From the NCBI GenBank assembly GCA_027445725.1, contig DAIAVG010000027.1, positions 1 through 11,466 on the forward strand: a stretch of DNA of 11,466 bases, read 5' to 3'. Of the stretch, positions 7,473 through 11,466 are shown piece by piece. The translations under genes were made by a program, and so were the position numbers. Below the pieces are notes generated by a model. It searched no databases and had not been told where the DNA came from. It worked only from the letters and a program-made list of their open reading frames with translations. The stretch is from Acidithiobacillus sp. GTDB taxonomy: Bacteria; Pseudomonadota; Gammaproteobacteria; Acidithiobacillales; Acidithiobacillaceae. Position 1 is the stretch's first letter, and each line of letters begins with the position of its first letter.

Positions 7473-8159
7473 ATGGCGACTTACGCTGAGATGAAAGAGA
7501 TGTTTGACGAAGTCCGCGCGGATTTTCGTTATGATCACGAACTTAATGGATGTTTGAATTGTGGCATTTGTACGGCTACCTGCCCGTCTGCGCAGTTCTA
7601 TGATTATAGCCCGCGCGAGATTGTCCAGTTGCTGTGGACTGAAAATGTCGAGCAGATCTATGATGCGATGCAGGAAAAAATCTGGGCCTGTGCGCAGTGC
7701 ATGACTTGCGCGGCACGTTGTCCTTTCAAGAATTCCCCCGGTGGTTTGGTCATGATTCTGCGCGAAGTGTCTATTCGTCATGGCATGCAGTCGGCGAAAG
7801 ATGTGCTGCGACCCTTCGGTCGCGTCATGCTCAAGCTGATCACCACCGGCAACCAGCTTTCTCCGGATATGATTCAGCCCGATCACTTTCCCGACTGGGG
7901 TCCCAATATCCAGAAGGTAGAAGGCGATCTGCGGATCCTGCGTAAAGCCATTCCGGTACGCACCTTGCAGACTGTGGAAACGGCGTGGGAAGTGTCACTG
8001 AAGACCTCTGTAGAGATGTACACCATCTGGGAAATGACGGGTGTTCTTAAGTCATTGGAAACGATGGACGAAAATCTCTTCGACGTGATTGAGGACTTCA
8101 TTGACGAGAAGCGCGAAGATTACGAAGACTGGCTTGAGAGCCAGGGCGATAAGGACTGA
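7473..8159 (+). CDS. hdrC1: sHdr complex subunit HdrC1 (two [4Fe-4S] clusters)
   Basis: This encodes a 228-residue HdrC-type iron-sulfur protein. Two ferredoxin-type motifs are complete: CLNCGICTATCP (Cys27, 30, 33, 37) and CAQCMTCAARCP (Cys73, 76, 79, 83), each binding one [4Fe-4S] cluster. The rest is helical, with an acidic C-terminal tail (VIEDFIDEKREDYEDWLESQGDKD). HdrC carries electrons between HdrA and HdrB in methanogen heterodisulfide reductase; in the sHdr complex of sulfur oxidisers the paralogue has the analogous place. AGGAG (7461-7465) seven bases before the ATG supports the start. The stop lies ten bases before the hdrB1 ATG, with the ribosome-binding site of hdrB1 overlapping the stop codon. 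Confidence 0.95.
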   Translation: MATYAEMKEMFDEVRADFRYDHELNGCLNCGICTATCPSAQFYDYSPREIVQLLWTENVEQIYDAMQEKIWACAQCMTCAARCPFKNSPGGLVMILREVSIRHGMQSAKDVLRPFGRVMLKLITTGNQLSPDMIQPDHFPDWGPNIQKVEGDLRILRKAIPVRTLQTVETAWEVSLKTSVEMYTIWEMTGVLKSLETMDENLFDVIEDFIDEKREDYEDWLESQGDKD

Positions 8160-8169
8160 GGAGTCAATC

Positions 8170-9513
8170 ATGAGCGACAACAGCACGCAGCAAGGCGTAG
8201 CGGGTCACGGTGCCTTTTTTCAGGACACGAATCTTTCGGCAAACGAGGCCGAGACGGCCACGGCCTGGGTGCGCAGCCACGTTGACCGGCGCACGATGGA
8301 CCTGGGCGAGCGGATGGACGACATCCGTGATCACATGTGGGAACTGGAGAAAGAAGGCGAGATCATCGTCCACCGCATCACCGACGAGCACAAAGCTATC
8401 GAAGTGGATACCCTATTCGGCTGGAAAAAGCGTATTCCCACCAATAATCTCTGGCACCACAAGAGCTGTGGCCAGTGCGGCAACATCCCCGGCTACCCTA
8501 CCAGTCTTATGTGGTTCATGAATCACTTGGGCGTCGATTATCTGGATGAGACCGACCAGACCTCCTGCACCGCCTGGAACTACCACGGCTCCGGCATCGG
8601 CAACGTCGAATCCCTCGCCGCCGTCTTCCTGCGCAACTTCCATCAGGCGTACGTCTCCGGCAAGCAGCACGGCTTCGAGAATGGTCACTTCTATCCTCTG
8701 GTCCACTGCGGCACCTCCTTCGGCAACTACAAGGAAATCCGCAAGTACCTGATCGAATCCGCGGAACTACGCGAAAAGGTCAAGAAGATCCTGGGCAAGC
8801 TCGGTCGCCTGGTCGACGGCAAGATCGTCATCCCCGAAGAGGTCGTCCATTACAGCGAATGGCTGCACGTTATGCGTAACCGCATTGCCAGCGAATTGCA
8901 GACCATCGACATGAGCAATATCCGCGTCACTAATCATGCCGCTTGTCACTATTACAAGATGGTCGCTGAAGACGCCGTTTATGACAACACGGTGCTCGGC
9001 GGCAATCGTACCGCGGTCGGTACTTCCGTTGTCCAGGCTCTGGGCGCTCAGGTCATCGACTACTCCACTTGGTATGACTGCTGTGGCTTCGGTTTCCGCC
9101 ACATCATCTCCGAGCGCGAGTTCACCCGCAGCTTTACCATGAATCGCAAGATCAAGGTGGCCCGGGAAGAAGCCAATGCCGATGTGATGGTTGGCATTGA
9201 TACCGGCTGTATCACCACCATGGACAAAAACCAGTGGATCGGCAAGGCCCATGACATGAACTACAGCATCCCCATTGTCGCCGACGTGCAGCTCGCGGCA
9301 CTCGCCTGTGGCGCCGATCCCTTCAAGATCGTGCAGTTGCAGTGGCACGCTTCACCCTGTGAAGACCTGGTGGAAAAGATGGGCATCAGCTGGGACAAGG
9401 CCAAGGCCGACTTCCAGGAATATCTCAAGCAGGTGGAACAGGGCAATGTGGAATACCTCTACAACCCTGAACTCGCCACCAATCAAAACATCAACATGAA
9501 AGCGGGCGCTTAA
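8170..9513 (+). CDS. hdrB1: sHdr complex subunit HdrB1 (two CCG-type domains)
   Basis: This encodes a 447-residue HdrB-like protein, putative site of sulfur chemistry in sHdr. The ATG at 8170 is chosen because GAGGAG (8158-8163) precedes it and upstream in-frame sequence overlaps hdrC1. Residues 1-95 form an acidic, helical extension absent from classical HdrB (about 300 residues). Domain one carries Cys100, Cys103, Cys133 and Cys180 (KSCGQCG, TSCTAWNYH, HCGTSFG). Domain two carries Cys259, the pair Cys304-Cys305 in WYDCCGFGFR, and Cys347 in DTGCITTMD. The CCG signature that holds the noncubane [4Fe-4S] clusters of methanogen HdrB is thus clear in domain two, but in domain one the first cysteine of the pair is Ser132. 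Codon use favours C-ending codons more than its neighbours, consistent with strong expression. hdrA follows after 12 bases. Confidence 0.94.
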   Translation: MSDNSTQQGVAGHGAFFQDTNLSANEAETATAWVRSHVDRRTMDLGERMDDIRDHMWELEKEGEIIVHRITDEHKAIEVDTLFGWKKRIPTNNLWHHKSCGQCGNIPGYPTSLMWFMNHLGVDYLDETDQTSCTAWNYHGSGIGNVESLAAVFLRNFHQAYVSGKQHGFENGHFYPLVHCGTSFGNYKEIRKYLIESAELREKVKKILGKLGRLVDGKIVIPEEVVHYSEWLHVMRNRIASELQTIDMSNIRVTNHAACHYYKMVAEDAVYDNTVLGGNRTAVGTSVVQALGAQVIDYSTWYDCCGFGFRHIISEREFTRSFTMNRKIKVAREEANADVMVGIDTGCITTMDKNQWIGKAHDMNYSIPIVADVQLAALACGADPFKIVQLQWHASPCEDLVEKMGISWDKAKADFQEYLKQVEQGNVEYLYNPELATNQNINMKAGA

Positions 9514-9525
9514 GGAGAAAGTTCA

Positions 9526-10581
9526 GTGAGTGCACAAGATACAGTTTTAGTCGTAGGTGCAGGTCCAGCAGGTTTATCGGCAGCAGCCACTATTGCATCA
9601 ATGGGTAAGAAAGCCGTCATCGTCGAGAAAGAAGACGTTCTTGGCGGTGCTCCCATCATCTCTGGCTACGCCAAGCTGGTACCATCGGGCGAGTGGGCCA
9701 AAGATGCCATCGGCCGTATGGTCAGCCGTGTGGAAGGCGACGGGAACGTCAGCATCCACAAGTCTGCCAAGGTCACGCAGGTGGCGGGCGAAGCCGGCAA
9801 CTTTACGGCTACCCTGAGCAACGGCGACAAGATCGAAGCGGGCGCGATCATTCTCGGCACCGGATTCACGCATTTCGACTCCATCAATAAGCCGGAATGG
9901 GGCTTCGGCACCTACGAAGACGTGCTTACCACCACCCAGATGGAGCAGATGGTGAGTGCAGGTCAGATCCGTTGTCCCTCCGATGGCCGTGTTCCAGAGC
10001 GCGTGGCTATCCTGCTTTGCGTCGGTTCGCGCGACCGCCAGATTGGTCGTGAATGGTGCTCCAAGATCTGCTGCACCGTTTCCACCAATCTCGCCATGGA
10101 GATCAAGGAAGTTTCTCCGAGTACTGACGTGTTTATTTATTACATGGACATCCGTACCTTCGGCCTTTACGAAGACAAGTTCTACTGGAAGAGCCAAGAA
10201 GAGTTCAAAACCAAGTTCGTCAAGGCACGTATCGCCGAAGTCACCAAGTCACCAGACGGTCGCCTGCTGGTCAAAGGTGAAGATACCCTGGTTAAGCGTC
10301 CAATCGTCATTCCCATGGATATCGTCGTGCATGCCATCGGTATGGATCCCAACGCGCTGAATCCGGAAATTGCCAAGACATTTGGTATTGGCCTGGAAAA
10401 ACATGGGTTTATCGATCGCGCGGAACAGTACACGAATAGTCAGGGCACGACGCGCAAGGGTATCTACGTGTGTGGCGCTGCTACAGGTCCGGAAGATATT
10501 GATAGTTCTATTGCTCAGGGTCAGGCAGCAGGTTCGCGTGCGGTAGCCGATCTCTACGGACAGCAGAAAGTTGCCAGCTGA
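9526..10581 (+). CDS. hdrA: sHdr complex subunit HdrA (FAD and [4Fe-4S] protein)
   Basis: This encodes a 351-residue flavoprotein. VLVVGAGPAGLSAAATIASMGKKAVIVEK (7-35) is the dinucleotide-binding fold with GAGPAG, and IYVCGAATGPEDIDSSIAQGQAAGSRAV (313-340) is the C-terminal FAD motif. Between them LLCVGSRDRQIGREWCSKICCT (163-184) supplies Cys165, Cys178, Cys182 and Cys183, the HdrA-type cluster motif. It is much shorter than methanogen HdrA because the ferredoxin and C-terminal cluster domains are missing, as is usual for sHdrA. In the methanogen enzyme this subunit bifurcates electrons; whether it does so here is unknown. The start is GTG (9526) with AAGGAG (9512-9517), overlapping the hdrB1 stop and eight bases upstream. 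The 3' end overlaps the next frame by 11 bases if that gene starts at TTG 10571. Confidence 0.95.
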   Translation: MSAQDTVLVVGAGPAGLSAAATIASMGKKAVIVEKEDVLGGAPIISGYAKLVPSGEWAKDAIGRMVSRVEGDGNVSIHKSAKVTQVAGEAGNFTATLSNGDKIEAGAIILGTGFTHFDSINKPEWGFGTYEDVLTTTQMEQMVSAGQIRCPSDGRVPERVAILLCVGSRDRQIGREWCSKICCTVSTNLAMEIKEVSPSTDVFIYYMDIRTFGLYEDKFYWKSQEEFKTKFVKARIAEVTKSPDGRLLVKGEDTLVKRPIVIPMDIVVHAIGMDPNALNPEIAKTFGIGLEKHGFIDRAEQYTNSQGTTRKGIYVCGAATGPEDIDSSIAQGQAAGSRAVADLYGQQKVAS

Positions 10582-11389
10582 CATTTACCATAACCGGAAC
10601 GAGGAGCATATCGTTCCCGCCTCGCTGCCGATTGAGCTTGATAAAGGGCTGCTCAACAGATCCTTTTATGAGATCGAAGCGGCATTCGAGGGGCAGCAGG
10701 GTCTTGCTGATCTGGTCAGTCGCCTGACGGAGAAGACGGCGAGTTTTCGTCATCTCCTTCTGGAAGACAAACAGCCGCTGACCGACGAGCGGATGGCGCA
10801 TCTCGTTGAACAGATGTTCACTGCGAGACGCAAAGTCTGGCCGGTCATAGAGGAGCAGGGTCCTGCGCAGGTAGGTGAAATGATGCGCGATTTGCTAGAT
10901 GGTCACGGCGATCTGGCACAGCGCATGACGCGTTTTGAAGAGGCTTTGCCTGCCACAGGAAAAGCGAAACGCGTTATCAGGGATATGGGGGCCGAAGTTT
11001 TGCACTTCAGCGATCCCGAGCGGTATCCGCTGATGACGCGCTGGGTCTGGGATCAAAGTACGACCTCAGGCGCAGTGCGGGAGTTCATCCGTGGGGGCGA
11101 CTACCTGACCGATTTCCCTTTCGGCGAAAGTCCGGAAATGTTTGAGGGTTTGCGCCAGTGGATGCGGGAAGCGCTATTAGAATTAGGGGTATATCGTGAT
11201 GCATTTTATATGGTCGATATCATCCTGGCCCACCAGTATTCGCAATATGTGCGCGCTATGGCAGAAGGCTTTTTGCGTTCAGATTTTGGCGGCCAAACAG
11301 ACTTTACGGAACAGATCCGTAAGTTGCTGGGCGTAGAGGTACACCGGCGGATGGGTGGCTCTCGCATCAAGAGAGACGACATTCATTGA
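10571..11389 (+). CDS. Cysteine-free protein of unknown function in the sHdr locus (Hyp, orf2)
   Basis: This is the conserved hypothetical gene that lies between hdrA and hdrC2 in sHdr loci. The product is up to 272 residues, largely helical, acidic with many Arg residues, without any cysteine, signal peptide or membrane segment, so it cannot bind an Fe-S cluster by cysteine and is more likely a structural or assembly partner. Notable stretches are MRDLLDGHGDLAQRMTRFEE (105-124), WVWDQSTTSGAVREFIRGGD (158-177) and YVRAMAEGFLRSDFGGQTDF (226-245). The start is unclear: TTG 10571 overlaps hdrA and has no ribosome-binding site, whereas a good site GAGGAG (10601-10606) is followed only by ATC (10610) and GTT (10613). 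The next ATG in frame is at residue 75. hdrC2 begins 23 bases after the stop. Confidence 0.88.
   Translation: MPADIYHNRNEEHIVPASLPIELDKGLLNRSFYEIEAAFEGQQGLADLVSRLTEKTASFRHLLLEDKQPLTDERMAHLVEQMFTARRKVWPVIEEQGPAQVGEMMRDLLDGHGDLAQRMTRFEEALPATGKAKRVIRDMGAEVLHFSDPERYPLMTRWVWDQSTTSGAVREFIRGGDYLTDFPFGESPEMFEGLRQWMREALLELGVYRDAFYMVDIILAHQYSQYVRAMAEGFLRSDFGGQTDFTEQIRKLLGVEVHRRMGGSRIKRDDIH
10601..10606 (+). promoter_or_regulatory. Ribosome-binding site without a standard start codon
   Basis: GAGGAG lies 20 bases after the hdrA stop, in the normal place for the next gene, but no ATG, GTG or TTG occurs within 15 bases downstream in any frame that fits. In the hyp frame the codons after it are CAT, ATC (10610) and GTT (10613). 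Either a rare start such as ATC is used, or this is a site that aids re-initiation. Confidence 0.5.
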
Positions 11390-11412
11390 TGAATTAGGGT
11401 ATAGGAGCGGCT

Positions 11413-11466
11413 ATGGCTATTCATGAAAAAACACTGATCGATCCCGATCGGATTTTGCAGCACGAT
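11413..11466 (+). CDS. hdrC2: sHdr complex subunit HdrC2, N-terminal 18 codons, cut by the window edge
   Basis: A new frame starts at ATG 11413 with AGGAG (11403-11407) five bases upstream and stays open to the edge (MAIHEKTLIDPDRILQHD). The fragment has no motif by itself. The call as HdrC2 is from position only: in sHdr loci the gene after hyp is the second HdrC paralogue, followed by hdrB2. The start itself is well supported. Confidence 0.72.
   Translation, partial: MAIHEKTLIDPDRILQHD

Noticed and set aside
8089..8169. HdrB1 extended upstream to 8089
   Set aside because: The extension would overlap hdrC1 by 71 bases and is basic, unlike the rest; the ATG at 8170 has a good ribosome-binding site.
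8767..9348. A 193-codon antisense open frame in hdrB1 and a 199-codon one in hdrA
   Set aside because: Long antisense frames arise from the C-ending codon bias of these genes; both lack known motifs, while the sense proteins have complete cysteine and FAD motifs.

Overview
The window reads as chromosomal DNA of an acidophilic, sulfur-oxidising gammaproteobacterial-type organism, most likely Acidithiobacillus. This assignment is inference from gene content: a divisome/elongasome block (mrdA-mreD-mreC-mreB), a molybdenum-cofactor pair (moaC, moaA), then the gene order rhd-tusA-dsrE-hdrC1-hdrB1-hdrA-hyp-hdrC2, which is the sulfur-oxidising heterodisulfide-reductase-like (sHdr) locus known from Acidithiobacillus and other sulfur oxidisers. 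No mobile element, CRISPR array, tRNA or rRNA was seen.

Left part (1-3496, minus strand): a cell-shape operon transcribed right to left, mreB, mreC, mreD and the N-terminal 372 codons of mrdA (PBP2), which runs off the left edge. mreC/mreD and mreD/mrdA overlap by ATGA, so translation is probably coupled. A 450-base non-coding stretch (3497-3946) follows, with a candidate mreB promoter, overlapping inverted repeats and a candidate promoter for the next gene.

Middle part (3947-6114): a 101-residue protein of unknown function on the plus strand, converging on moaC (minus). A 320-base gap separates moaC from the divergent moaA; it seems to carry a frameshifted remnant of a membrane-protein gene, possibly the N-terminus of an MMPL/RND-type exporter, plus a candidate moaA promoter.

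Right part (6211-11466, plus strand): the sHdr locus. Rhodanese, TusA and DsrE form a sulfur-relay set that would mobilise sulfane sulfur as protein persulfide and hand it on. HdrC1 (two [4Fe-4S] motifs), HdrB1 (two CCG-type cysteine domains) and HdrA (FAD plus one Fe-S motif) are subunits of the cytoplasmic sHdr complex that is thought to oxidise bound sulfur to sulfite, with a lipoate-binding protein as partner in studied organisms. A cysteine-free protein (Hyp) of unknown role follows and hdrC2 starts 54 bases before the right edge; hdrB2 would be expected next, outside the window.

The points most worth checking are the absence of a normal start codon near the good ribosome-binding site of hyp, altered cysteine sets in HdrB1, an inverted repeat bracketing a candidate promoter in front of tusA, a hairpin between tusA and dsrE, and the gene remnant in front of moaA.
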